The notes under the pieces: generated by a model
The model's input: only the letters and a program-made list of their open reading frames with translations
Told to the model about the DNA's origin: nothing
Database searches by the model: none
Shown: in pieces, positions 36,755 to 45,479 of the stretch
Layout: every line of letters begins with the position of its first letter
How positions within the stretch are numbered: position 1 is the first letter of the stretch
Made by a program: the position numbers and the translations under genes
Assembly (NCBI GenBank): GCA_045565995.1
Contig: JBJLEF010000001.1
Coordinates: 62,001-126,000 of the forward strand
Length of the DNA stretch: 64,000 bases
Source of the DNA: UBA721 sp002705165
GTDB taxonomy: Bacteria > Planctomycetota > Planctomycetia > Pirellulales > Pirellulaceae
Reading direction: 5' to 3'

Positions 36755-37717
36755 TTATTTACTATTCGCCTTTCCATCCCGATTATCGATGGGTTCATAG
36801 GCGTCCACGATCTCCTGGACGAGGCGATGACGAACAATATCAGAAACATCAAGTCGCACAGTAGCCACCCCAGTGATCTTTGCCAACCTGCGCGTTGCAT
36901 CAAGCAAGCCACTTTTTATATTGAGCGGTAGGTCGACTTGCGTACCGTCACCGGAGACGACAATTTTTGATTTCGCTCCCATTCGAGTCAGGAACATCTT
37001 CATCTGACTAATGGTCGCATTCTGAGCTTCATCCAGAATAATGAAGGCTTCATCAAGCGTCCGCCCACGCATGTATGCCAAGGGCACCACTTCAATAACA
37101 TCCTTCTCCATGTATTGTTGGATTACATCGAAATCGATCATGCTATGCAATGAGTCTAACAGCGGCCGCAAATATGGATTAATCTTGGCATGCATATCTC
37201 CCGGTAGGAATCCCAGACTCTCGCCAGCCTCCACCGCGGGACGTACTAAGACAATCTTGCGAATCTGGTTGTGCTTTAGGGCTTCAACGGCCAAAGCAAC
37301 TGCCAGAAATGTCTTGCCTGTTCCGGCAGGCCCCAGTGCAAAGACGAGATCGTTCTGTCGAATGGCACTGATATATCTAGCCTGCCCTGCCGTCCGCGGA
37401 ACGATCGGCTGACTGGCTGTCATTACATCTATTTCAGTATCCATATATTCGCCAAACACACCGGTAACCCGGTCTACTACTCGCTTAGCTTCGTCAAATG
37501 ATAACTCACCACTTCGCTGAACAATCTCCTTCAACTGCTCAAGGATATCCGTCGCCTTATGAACATTGTCCTCATCACCACGAACAACGAGTGCACCGTC
37601 ACCATGAGTTACGTTGACACGCAACTGATCACGCAGCAGGCGCAGATGTTGATCTTTGGCCCCGAAAAGAGCGAGTAGATCTTGTTGTCTAGGAAACGGA
37701 AGAGTGGCTTCAATCAT
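36755..37717 (-). CDS. phoH: PhoH-like ATPase (YbeZ type)
   Basis: 320 residues. N-terminal KH-like segment (VNVTHGDGALVVRGDEDNV), then the PhoH ATPase: Walker A GPAGTGKTFLAVALA, VRPAVEAGESLGFLPGD, AYMRGRTLDEAFIILDEAQN (Walker B) and LTRMGAKSKIVVSGD. YbeZ partners with YbeY in RNA maturation, and the two genes are two positions apart here. It is the upstream gene of the leftward series that includes pgpH-like, ybeY and recO. Confidence 0.94.
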   Translation of the reverse strand: MIEATLPFPRQQDLLALFGAKDQHLRLLRDQLRVNVTHGDGALVVRGDEDNVHKATDILEQLKEIVQRSGELSFDEAKRVVDRVTGVFGEYMDTEIDVMTASQPIVPRTAGQARYISAIRQNDLVFALGPAGTGKTFLAVALAVEALKHNQIRKIVLVRPAVEAGESLGFLPGDMHAKINPYLRPLLDSLHSMIDFDVIQQYMEKDVIEVVPLAYMRGRTLDEAFIILDEAQNATISQMKMFLTRMGAKSKIVVSGDGTQVDLPLNIKSGLLDATRRLAKITGVATVRLDVSDIVRHRLVQEIVDAYEPIDNRDGKANSK

Positions 37718-37947
37718 CGAATAAAACTGAAAAGTATTTTGAATAGGGGCCGGTAGTACCCCAACTGTCCCTGAGATTGTTAACTATACCTCAAGCCCTA
37801 TACTTTTTGCATGAAATCTGCCCACGAAATATAGCGTGGAAGTCACCCCGCGTACCGTTTATACCGATTATTCCAGTCCCAAATACTGAAATCCGGTTCT
37901 CAGAAGATTAAAGAGCTCTCTTTCGAGATGACTTCCCAAGTAAATCT

Positions 37948-38913
37948 TTAGCTACCTGTCAGCCAGTTTGAAACCCAGAACAAATACGCCGGTACGAGCG
38001 AGAAGGTAATAGAGTCCATGATATCGAGGACTCCTCCCAGCCCAGGTACCCAGGAACTAGAATCCTTGACTTGTGAATCACGCTTAATCAGTGACTCGGC
38101 TAAGTCCCCAACCATACCGGCAGCAGTAATCACCAGGCCATAAAGCGCCCATGCCCACAGAGGCCCCACCTCGGCTGAAGTTTCAGCAACATCACCATCA
38201 GCAACCATCGCCAGAATGGCCGGTACTACCCATTTCCCAAATGCAATGGCAGCCCCCATACCACAGACAAATGCACCAATGGCACCCTCGATCGTCTTCT
38301 TCGGACTAAGAATCGGAGACATCTTATGCTTACCTACGGACTTCCCGGTGAAGTATGCCCCGCTGTCTCCACATTTCGTAATTACGATAACGGAAATGAT
38401 TGCACACATTCCCCAGGCAGAATCGTAACCAGTTTCACTAATCTGTAATGTGCGTAAGACAGTTAGAAAACTCATCGCTGTGCCAGTATACCCCACGACC
38501 AGCATCCCATTAGCCAAACGTTGAATAGCCCCGCCAGGTTCCTTGAAGTGTTTCATTTCGACAAAGAACAGCCAGCACATTGCTAACACTGACCCCACAC
38601 CAATCCACCCAACTCGACCGACTGGGCAATCATCTGGATAGCCTAAGGAACCAAAAGCATCCATTAATGAGGGAATAAATGTCAGACCATGGACCAAGGC
38701 CACACTGATCACAACATGTTTAAGCCGTAGTTCGAGACCACCTCGGATGAGCATTTCGCCAAGCTCGGTAGTCGCCATCAACGCAATCACCAGCAGAAGC
38801 GGCAACAGCAGCAAACCTCCCACACCCATCAGCGGATGATGAAAATCAAAATGCAGAAGAATACCAAGGGCAGTCAGAATAACAGCCGAGGCTGCAAGTC
38901 GTTTGTGTAGCAC
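37948..38913 (-). CDS. cdsA: Phosphatidate cytidylyltransferase
   Basis: Makes CDP-diacylglycerol for phospholipid synthesis. 321 residues, about eight membrane segments, CTP-transferase signature KRDSQVKDSSSWVPGLGGVLDIMDS near the C-terminus (read in two pieces), with GDSGAYFTGKSVGKHKMSPILSPKKTIEGAIGA (in pieces) before it. GTG start at 38913 with GAGGA upstream. It lies 13 bases downstream of uppS, the usual uppS-cdsA pair. Confidence 0.94.
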   Translation of the reverse strand: MLHKRLAASAVILTALGILLHFDFHHPLMGVGGLLLLPLLLVIALMATTELGEMLIRGGLELRLKHVVISVALVHGLTFIPSLMDAFGSLGYPDDCPVGRVGWIGVGSVLAMCWLFFVEMKHFKEPGGAIQRLANGMLVVGYTGTAMSFLTVLRTLQISETGYDSAWGMCAIISVIVITKCGDSGAYFTGKSVGKHKMSPILSPKKTIEGAIGAFVCGMGAAIAFGKWVVPAILAMVADGDVAETSAEVGPLWAWALYGLVITAAGMVGDLAESLIKRDSQVKDSSSWVPGLGGVLDIMDSITFSLVPAYLFWVSNWLTGS

Positions 38914-38926
38914 CGTTGTGTCCTCA

Positions 38927-39700
38927 TTATGTTAATGACGTAAGTCCGCCAAAGCGACGGTTTCGGGATGCGAAAACCTCGATGGCCTGATGTAAATCAC
39001 TCTCTTCAAACTCTGGCCAATATTTATCTGTCACCCACAATTCCGAATAGCTGATTTGCCACAAGAGAAAGTTACTGATACGCATTTCACCACTGGTACG
39101 GATCAATAAGTCCGGATCTGGCATACCGGATGTGTAGAGATTCTCAGCAATCAACTTTTCGTCAACCTGATCTGCTGAAAGTTCGCCTGTTTCTATTCGC
39201 CGGGCTATCTTCTGAACGGCATCGGATATTTCACCTCGACCGCCGTAATTAATTGCCAGACAAAGCGTCGTCCCTTTGTTCTCAGACGTAATCTCGATCG
39301 TTTTATTAATCTCATTGAGAACACGATCAGGAATCCCTTCTCGTCTTCCAATAACCTGAACCCGTATTCCCTGCTCCAGCAGCAAAGCCCGTTCTTCTAT
39401 CATGTACTGTTCGAGGAGATGCATGAGGAAATCGAGTTCGTGAGATGGACGCTTCCAGTTTTCACTTGAAAGGCAAAAGAGAGTTAACTGTTCGATATCA
39501 AGCCGAGCACATTCCTCCACTGTGCGACGGACACTGCAGACACCATTACGATGGCCTTCAATCCGTGGCAATTCGCGTCGCTGAGCCCAGCGACCGTTAC
39601 CATCCATAATAATCGCGATATGCTGAGGCATATTCGGTTGCCGGTCGCCGTCGGAATCGCTGGCTTTAGCAGGAGATGGTTCTGGAATACTGGTCGACAT
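38927..39700 (-). CDS. uppS: Isoprenyl transferase (undecaprenyl diphosphate synthase family)
   Basis: Cis-prenyltransferase making the polyprenyl carrier for peptidoglycan and glycans. Seen: IAIIMDGNGRWAQRR with the catalytic Asp, RIEGHRNG, LTLFCLSSENWKRP, LAINYGGRGEI, PDLLIRTSGEMRISNFLLWQ and SELWVTDKYWPEF. About 257 residues from ATG at 39700. A longer frame upstream adds unrelated sequence. This product would be the lipid acceptor needed by the UbiA-type and GT2 enzymes in this window (inference). Confidence 0.95.
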   Translation of the reverse strand: MSTSIPEPSPAKASDSDGDRQPNMPQHIAIIMDGNGRWAQRRELPRIEGHRNGVCSVRRTVEECARLDIEQLTLFCLSSENWKRPSHELDFLMHLLEQYMIEERALLLEQGIRVQVIGRREGIPDRVLNEINKTIEITSENKGTTLCLAINYGGRGEISDAVQKIARRIETGELSADQVDEKLIAENLYTSGMPDPDLLIRTSGEMRISNFLLWQISYSELWVTDKYWPEFEESDLHQAIEVFASRNRRFGGLTSLT

Positions 39701-40070
39701 AAAGTTGATCAAAAGGGATTTAGGCGGACACAAAGCAAAGGAACTATCACTCACACTACCGGTATTATCCTTCAGATTCAAAGGATAACTCAAGGGCATA
39801 CCAGCCGATACGCGGGGAATGCACCAAAAGTTGATTTTGCTGTCCGAGCGTAAAATGCACCCAAAGGCCTTCAAAGCTAGTCTTTGCTGAAGATGCTTTC
39901 GAGGCTTCTCCTAGCGAGAGAGGGGCAAGCACTCATCCGGACTCATGCTAATGAATACGTCTAATCGACGATGTAAAATTCAACACTACGAAATTAACGC
40001 AGGTCTGCATTTAGCTTCATGCACCTATCAATACCAAGATGGGAAAATCCGCCAACCAGCGACCTGCCAA
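39701..40070. other. Gene-free stretch upstream of uppS
   Basis: 370 bases between purA (ends 40071) and uppS (starts 39700), both leftward. It should contain the uppS-cdsA promoter and the purA terminator. I see no convincing hairpin with a T run, no repeat and no small gene. Confidence 0.5.
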
Positions 40071-41384
40071 CTAGGTTAGACCTGCCAAAGCCTGAACTGA
40101 ATCTGCTAAGACAATGGTCTGGGCACGGTCAGGACCAACGGATGCTACTTCAACGGGAACACCTATCAATTCGCTAACACGGTCAATATAGGCCTTTGCA
40201 GCTGCTGGAAATTCATCGTAACTGGTTGCCTGAGTAAGGTCTGTGTTCCAACCTTCAAAGGTCTCATAGATTGGTTGTACGCGACGAAGATCATCAGCAT
40301 CACTAGGGAAGTGAGTGATGGTTTCACCATCCAGTTCATAAGCCACACATATTTTCACTTCGGGAAGCATTGAGACCACGTCCATCATCATGAGTGAAAG
40401 TGCGCTGACACCACTTAGCCTGGCAGTATAGCGAACAGCGACTGCATCAAACCAGCCACAACGTCGCGGACGACCGGTAGTCGTCCCATATTCATTGCCC
40501 AGATCACGGATTTGTTGGCCAATTTCATTTTCCTGCTCTGTTGGGAACGGACCTCCACCAACGCGAGTGCTGTAAGCCTTGATCACACCGATCACTTTAT
40601 TAATCGACCGTGATGGCACACCAGAACCTGACGAGATTCCCACTCCCGATGAGTTTGAACTCGTCACAAACGGAAATGTACCATGGTCGATATCAAGCAA
40701 AGAACCTTGAGCACCTTCAAACAGGATCGACTTGGAATCATCAACCGCGTCGAGCAGGTAGTTGGTGGTGTCTGCTACGAATGGGCGTAAAACTTCAGCA
40801 TAGCCGCAGTACTCTTCAATAATCGCCGCTGCGTCCAGTGGCTCAAATTCATCACCGGCAATCGGGGCCAACATACCGTTTTTAGCCTCTACAATTGACG
40901 TCACGCGATCAGCAAAGTCATCCCGCAGCATATCTGCCAGACGAATGGCAAACGAACGTCCTACTTTGTCACGGTAGCAGGGACCAATCCCCCGCAGCGT
41001 TGTACCAATCGATTCGCCTTTAACCTTCTTAGCATTTAATGCGCGGTCTTCAGCAATATGCCATGGGAAGACTACGTGAACTCGTTCGCTAATCATTAGA
41101 TTGTCAGCCGAGATCCCTTTGGCATGGAGACCTTCGAGCTCTTGGATGATGGTACCCGGATTCAGCACCACTCCGGGAGCGATGATGTTCATCGTATCCG
41201 GATTGAGAATTCCACTTGGAACAAGGTGCAGTTTATAAACTTTATCACCAGTTACCACGGTATGTCCGGCATTGGACCCACCCTGATAGCGGCAAACGAT
41301 ATCGAAATTCGGAGTTAATAGGTCGACGAGTTTTCCTTTAGCCTCATCGCCCCACTGCAAACCAATCACACAGGTGCCCGGCAC
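40071..41384 (-). CDS. purA: Adenylosuccinate synthetase
   Basis: Joins IMP and aspartate using GTP, the first committed step to AMP. Seen: GLQWGDEAKGKLVDLL at the N-terminus (most homologues read GDEGKGK, so one loop Gly is Ala), YQGGSNAGHTVV, GTTLRGIGPCYRDKVGR, FEGAQGSLLDIDHGTFPFVTSSN in pieces, TTTGRPRRCGWFD and the GTP base site GPDRAQTIVL. About 437 residues from GTG at 41384, which has GAGGGAG seven bases upstream. The frame continues further up without homology. Confidence 0.95.
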   Translation of the reverse strand: MPGTCVIGLQWGDEAKGKLVDLLTPNFDIVCRYQGGSNAGHTVVTGDKVYKLHLVPSGILNPDTMNIIAPGVVLNPGTIIQELEGLHAKGISADNLMISERVHVVFPWHIAEDRALNAKKVKGESIGTTLRGIGPCYRDKVGRSFAIRLADMLRDDFADRVTSIVEAKNGMLAPIAGDEFEPLDAAAIIEEYCGYAEVLRPFVADTTNYLLDAVDDSKSILFEGAQGSLLDIDHGTFPFVTSSNSSGVGISSGSGVPSRSINKVIGVIKAYSTRVGGGPFPTEQENEIGQQIRDLGNEYGTTTGRPRRCGWFDAVAVRYTARLSGVSALSLMMMDVVSMLPEVKICVAYELDGETITHFPSDADDLRRVQPIYETFEGWNTDLTQATSYDEFPAAAKAYIDRVSELIGVPVEVASVGPDRAQTIVLADSVQALAGLT

Positions 41385-41889
41385 AGTGATTCTCCCTCTA
41401 GTACTAGCTTGATAAAAGTTAGGGGTGTGCACGCCAAACCAGTGATCCTGATAAGACTTCCCCCAAAATATTTGCACAAAAAGCCATTGTGGATTGATGG
41501 TTGGCCATGGTCAAGTATCTAGTTTCTCCCGATGGGGCGGTTTTCTCACGTAAATAAGAGTTCACAAAGTCCGTAGTAACTGGCAATACGATTAGTTTTA
41601 CCGAGATTGTCCTGATACAAGCTGCTTGGGTTCACAATGCGTTCCGGTTTTAGCAACTCCTTTCCCGTTTGGTCAATTGACCGAAACGGAAACCGCGTGT
41701 AAATTTAGGGATTACTCCGTTAGTTTTCTCTGGTTCATAGGAAACTGGGATTAATCGAGTAATCAATACCTTTTGGTTATCAGGTTAAGGGAACCCCTGT
41801 AATACGGTTCAGGTTTATGCCTGAAAGGTCTTAAAGCCATAGACCGTCCGTGTTATCGCCTGAATCCAAGATAAAGAAGGGATCTAAAT
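41385..41889. other. Divergent purA/rpsB intergenic region with a possible rpsB leader
   Basis: 505 bases without a gene. The rpsB side carries a hairpin TTCAGG/CCTGAA (41808-41825, 6-base loop) about 65 bases before the rpsB ATG, plus further short complementary runs, and AAGAAGGGA as binding site. S2 leaders control rpsB-tsf by feedback in other bacteria. The hairpin here is only suggestive. Confidence 0.4.
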
Positions 41890-42861
41890 ATGGCTGAGAA
41901 TCTGGTCAAAGACCTCATCACCGCAGGAGTGCACTTCGGTCACCGCACAAGTCGCTGGAATCCGAAGATGGCCCCCTACATCTACGCAAAAAAGAACCAA
42001 ATCCACGTGATGGATATTCGCGAAACCGTCCGCGGTTTACTGCGAGCTAAGAAATATCTCAAGCGAGTTGCTGAAGGTGGCAGTTTGATCCTGTTTGCAG
42101 GTACTAAACGTCAGGCGAGCGGAATCATTGCACGTGAAGCTAGCCGCTGTGGTATGCCTTTCATCTCAGAACGATGGCTTGGTGGTACACTCACCAACTT
42201 CCGAACAATCCGGAACCGCCTTAGTCGCCTGGAAGAACTGGAAGCCTTGCGAGCAAGCGATGAAATTAACCAATACTCTAAGAAGATGCAGTCTTCACTG
42301 AACCGTGAATACCGCAAGATGTACCGTAACCTGAACGGTATTCGAACGATGAATCGCATGCCTGAATGCCTCGTCGTCGTGGATCCTAATAAAGAGAAGA
42401 ATGCGATTCGCGAAGCAAAAGCATTGGGCCTCGCCACAATCGCTCTGATTGATACTGATTGCGATCCTGATTCTGTTGACCTGCCAATCCCCGGTAACGA
42501 CGACGGTCTGAGAAGTATCGAGTTGATCTTCAAGCACCTTGCAGATGCTATCATCGAGGGTAAAACCGGAATGGCTCCTCCTGCCGACGATGCACCTGCT
42601 GTTGAAGCCGCTCCGGCTGCTACACCTGCTGTTCAACCTGCTACTGAAGCCGTCGCACCGGCGGAAGAAGCAGCTCCTGAAGCACCGGCGGAAGAAGCAG
42701 CTCCTGAAGCACCGGCGGAAGAAGCAGCTCCTGAAGCACCGGCGGAAGAAGCAACTCCTGAAGCACCGGCGGAAGAAGCAACTCCTGAAGCACCGGCGGA
42801 AGAAGCAACTCCTGAAGCACCGGCGGAAGAAGCAGCTCCTGAAGCACCGGCGGAAGAATAA
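41890..42861 (+). CDS. rpsB: 30S ribosomal protein S2 with acidic repeat tail
   Basis: 323 residues against the usual 230-260. The first ~225 match S2: LITAGVHFGHRTSRWNPKMAPYIYAKKN in pieces, HVMDIRETVRGL, FAGTKRQASGII, SERWLGGTLTNFRTIRNRLSRL, PECLVVVDPNKEKNAIREA, ALIDTDCDPD, PIPGNDDGLRSIELI. After a short Ala/Pro/Glu linker the tail has seven copies of the nine-residue unit APAEEAAPE or APAEEATPE and a final APAEE. First gene of rpsB-tsf-pyrH-frr. Confidence 0.97.
   Translation: MAENLVKDLITAGVHFGHRTSRWNPKMAPYIYAKKNQIHVMDIRETVRGLLRAKKYLKRVAEGGSLILFAGTKRQASGIIAREASRCGMPFISERWLGGTLTNFRTIRNRLSRLEELEALRASDEINQYSKKMQSSLNREYRKMYRNLNGIRTMNRMPECLVVVDPNKEKNAIREAKALGLATIALIDTDCDPDSVDLPIPGNDDGLRSIELIFKHLADAIIEGKTGMAPPADDAPAVEAAPAATPAVQPATEAVAPAEEAAPEAPAEEAAPEAPAEEAAPEAPAEEATPEAPAEEATPEAPAEEATPEAPAEEAAPEAPAEE
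42655..42858 (+). repeat. 27-bp in-frame tandem repeat encoding the S2 tail
   Basis: Seven full 27-base units plus 15 bases of an eighth, ending at the rpsB stop codon. Units 1-3 and 7 encode APAEEAAPE; units 4-6 encode APAEEATPE through one G-to-A change. At the base level the copies are otherwise identical, pointing to recent expansion. Confidence 0.95.
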
Positions 42862-43025
42862 TTTCCAAAACATGGGGTAAGTCTTCATCGAAGACTCACC
42901 CCAGTTTTTGCAACCCTACGTCAGCTCCCGCTTGAGTTTCAAAACAAACGGTCTTATTAACTGGCCGCCTTAAGCAGGAGTCTTTAATACAAACACAACG
43001 TTTACCAACTACTAGGAGATCTGTC

Positions 43026-43880
43026 ATGGCAGTTACTGCCGCTGCAGTTAAAGAACTTCGAGAAAAAACCGGCCTTCCAATGATGGATTGTAAGAAGGCT
43101 CTCACTGAATGCGATGGAAACCAGGAAGCTGCCGTACAGTGGCTGCGTGAACGTGGTGCTCAGGTATTCGAAAAACGAGCCGGAAGAGCAACCGCTTTTG
43201 GTCGCTTTGGACTATACATTGGTCTGGATAAAGACTCGGGGGCCATGGTGGAACTGAAGTGCGAAAGTGCTCCTGTGACCACCAACGAAGAATTCGTTCA
43301 GTACGCAAACGATCTGGCTGAGGCGTTAGCTACTAACCCAAGCATCTCAGATGCAGATTCCCTGTTAGCTCTAGACAGTCCAAGTCAGCCGGGCTCGACT
43401 CTGGGAGATGTAAAGAACGATTTGTTCAACCGCATCCGCGAAGTGTTCAATATCGGTAGAATGATTCGCCTCGAGGGAGGCTGCGGTGGATACAGTCACA
43501 ACGCCGGTACTGTTTCCGGAGTATTATTAGCCGCTGACGGAAGTGATGATGAAGCCGCTCGTGGTATCAGCCAACACATCGCTGCCATGCGTCCTGCCGG
43601 TCTTAGCCCCGAAGATTTACCAGCCGATCTTGTTGAAAACGAACGTAACATCCTGCGAGAAGCGGCTTTAGCTGAAGGCAAGCCAGAAAACATCGTTGAT
43701 AAGATGGTCGATGGTCGCATGCGGAACTTTTTTGCTGAAAGAGTTTTGACTTCACAGGAATACGTCAAAGCTGAGAATAAAGAGACGGTTGGCGAATACG
43801 CTAACACGACTGGCTTAACTCTGAAACAATTCGTTCACTGGGAACTCGGTGAAGATTCTGAAGAAGCTTCTGAAGAATAA
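43026..43880 (+). CDS. tsf: Elongation factor Ts
   Basis: Nucleotide exchange factor for EF-Tu. N-terminal UBA-like part VKELREKTGLPMMDCKKALTECDGNQEAA (in pieces), then the core with AVQWLRERGAQVFEKRAGR, SAPVTTNEEFVQYANDLAEAL, and the C-terminal EYVKAENKETVGEYAN and LKQFVHWELGED. 284 residues. It begins 164 bases after rpsB and is followed by a clear terminator, so pyrH has to be reached by read-through or its own promoter. Confidence 0.96.
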   Translation: MAVTAAAVKELREKTGLPMMDCKKALTECDGNQEAAVQWLRERGAQVFEKRAGRATAFGRFGLYIGLDKDSGAMVELKCESAPVTTNEEFVQYANDLAEALATNPSISDADSLLALDSPSQPGSTLGDVKNDLFNRIREVFNIGRMIRLEGGCGGYSHNAGTVSGVLLAADGSDDEAARGISQHIAAMRPAGLSPEDLPADLVENERNILREAALAEGKPENIVDKMVDGRMRNFFAERVLTSQEYVKAENKETVGEYANTTGLTLKQFVHWELGEDSEEASEE

Positions 43881-43904
43881 CCCACAATTGTTCGCACAAA
43901 AAAT

Positions 43905-43936
43905 AAGCCCCGAGTAAAATCGGGGCTTACTTTTTG
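43905..43936 (+). terminator. Rho-independent terminator after tsf
   Basis: A perfect 10-bp stem (TAAGCCCCGA with TCGGGGCTTA, loop GTAAAA) followed by CTTTTT. An A run before the stem makes it partly bidirectional. Confidence 0.9.
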
Positions 43937-44002
43937 CGATGAGCTTTTTTATAGTTCCCTACCGGGATTCGCAATACCTCATAAAGTTACAAGGCCACAC
44001 GG

Positions 44003-44740
44003 ATGTCAGACCAAGAAAATACACTCTCGCCTAAATATAAGCGTGTCGTTCTAAAACTCTCCGGCGAAAGCCTGGCCCGAGCGGGTGAACGGGGAATCAG
44101 TATGCAGGAAGTGGCGGGAATCTCACGCCAAATCAGCCAAGCCGGGCGACTGGGTTGCGAAATTGCAATCGTCTGTGGAGGCGGTAATATTCTCCGTGGT
44201 GCTCAATTCAAAGAGAAAAATGTTGGCATCCACGAAGCCACTGCTCACTACATGGGGATGCTAGCAACCGTTATTAATGCTCTAGCTCTGCAGGATGCCC
44301 TCGAATCACTGGGGTCACAAACACGCGTTATGTCTGCCATTCGTATGGATGGGGTGGCAGAACCTTATATTCGTCGCCGAGCGAAAAGACACTTAGAAAA
44401 AGGACGGGTAGTCATCATCGCAGCTGGAATCGGAAGCCCGTTTGTTACGACCGATACCGCTGCTGCTCAGCGAGCACTTGAACTGGAAGCGGACATCCTA
44501 CTCAAAGCAACTCGTGTCGATGGTGTTTACAGTGAAGATCCGGAAAAAAATCCACACGCAGTATTCTATCCGGAACTGAGTTTTGAAACTGTACGTAATC
44601 AGGGGCTCCAGGTGATGGACAGCACGGCAATCACTCACTGTATGGAGAATAAAATGCCTATTCTGGTATTCAATTACAAGGTCAATGGAAACATTGAACG
44701 TGCCGTTCAGGGCGAAACACTGGGGACTTATATTGGCTAA
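44003..44740 (+). CDS. pyrH: Uridylate kinase
   Basis: UMP to UDP, hexameric bacterial enzyme of the amino acid kinase fold. Seen: RVVLKLSGESLARAGERGIS in pieces, IVCGGGNILRG, AHYMGMLATVINALALQDAL, GIGSPFVTTDTAAAQRA, LLKATRVDGVYSEDPEKNP, QVMDSTAITHCMENKMPILVF in pieces. 245 residues. Conserved order between tsf and frr. Confidence 0.97.
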   Translation: MSDQENTLSPKYKRVVLKLSGESLARAGERGISMQEVAGISRQISQAGRLGCEIAIVCGGGNILRGAQFKEKNVGIHEATAHYMGMLATVINALALQDALESLGSQTRVMSAIRMDGVAEPYIRRRAKRHLEKGRVVIIAAGIGSPFVTTDTAAAQRALELEADILLKATRVDGVYSEDPEKNPHAVFYPELSFETVRNQGLQVMDSTAITHCMENKMPILVFNYKVNGNIERAVQGETLGTYIG

Positions 44741-44826
44741 ACTTTACAGGGCACTTTGAAACGCTGATAATGGTGGCAACGAATTCACACTGACTCAAGC
44801 AAATCTTTAGATAGCTGAAAAATACG

Positions 44827-45387
44827 ATGTACGACAAAATACTACTAGATACCGAAGAGAGAATGGACAAAGCCTTGGAGCACCTGCGAAATAATCTCGC
44901 CGGTATCCGAACCGGTCGTGCTAACCCTGGCTTAGTGGACTCGATCAGAGTCGAATGCTACGGCTCTCAAACTCCTCTCAAACAACTCGCCAACGTCGGT
45001 TGCCCGGAACCACAGCAGATTGTGATACGTCCTTACGACCCAAGTGTGATCAAAGATATCGAAAAAGCCATCGTGGCTAGTGATCTGGGATATAACCCGC
45101 AGGGCGATGGACGCGTGATTCGAATCAACGTGCCAGCTCTCTCCGGGGAAGTCCGTAAAAAGATGGTCACCCGCATTAAGGAACTGGCCGAGGAGACAAA
45201 AGTTTCTATTCGCAATGTACGACGTGACGGGAACAAAGCTGCGGAGCAGGGGGAGAAAGATAAAGATCTCACCGAAGACGATCGGGATTCACTCAAAGAG
45301 GAAATTCAGAAGTTGACTAACAACTATGAAGAAAAGGTCAACGAGGCTGCAAAAACCAGAGAATCCGAAGTCATGGAAGATGCCTAG
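44827..45387 (+). CDS. frr: Ribosome recycling factor
   Basis: 186 residues, full length. Seen: LRNNLAGIRTGRANPGLVD with the conserved arginines, TPLKQLANVGCPEPQQIVI, PYDPSVIKDIEKAIVASDLG in pieces, GRVIRINVPALSGEVRKKMV and the C-terminal long helices. Splits post-termination ribosomes with EF-G. Last gene of the conserved translation cluster; a ribbon-protein gene follows 92 bases later. Confidence 0.97.
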   Translation: MYDKILLDTEERMDKALEHLRNNLAGIRTGRANPGLVDSIRVECYGSQTPLKQLANVGCPEPQQIVIRPYDPSVIKDIEKAIVASDLGYNPQGDGRVIRINVPALSGEVRKKMVTRIKELAEETKVSIRNVRRDGNKAAEQGEKDKDLTEDDRDSLKEEIQKLTNNYEEKVNEAAKTRESEVMEDA

Positions 45388-45479
45388 ACTCTGATGCCTC
45401 GATTACTGTCCTTGCTAAGAAAACCAGCAGCAAGGCTCATTAGTGACTTGGTTTGACTCTTTCCGCGGGGGAATGTCTC

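Noticed and set aside
42655..42858. Tandem repeat as a CRISPR array
   Set aside because: Units are directly adjacent with no spacers, and the repeat is in frame within rpsB.
42295..42888. Long antisense frame over the rpsB tail encoding Phe/Arg/Cys-rich repeats
   Set aside because: It exists only because a 27-base repeat leaves several frames open. The sense frame is S2 with its stop in the expected place, and no ribosome binding site or homologous domain is present.
45410..45435. CCTTGCT/AGCAAGG hairpin after frr as a terminator
   Set aside because: The stem is not followed by a T run, so it was not listed as a terminator.
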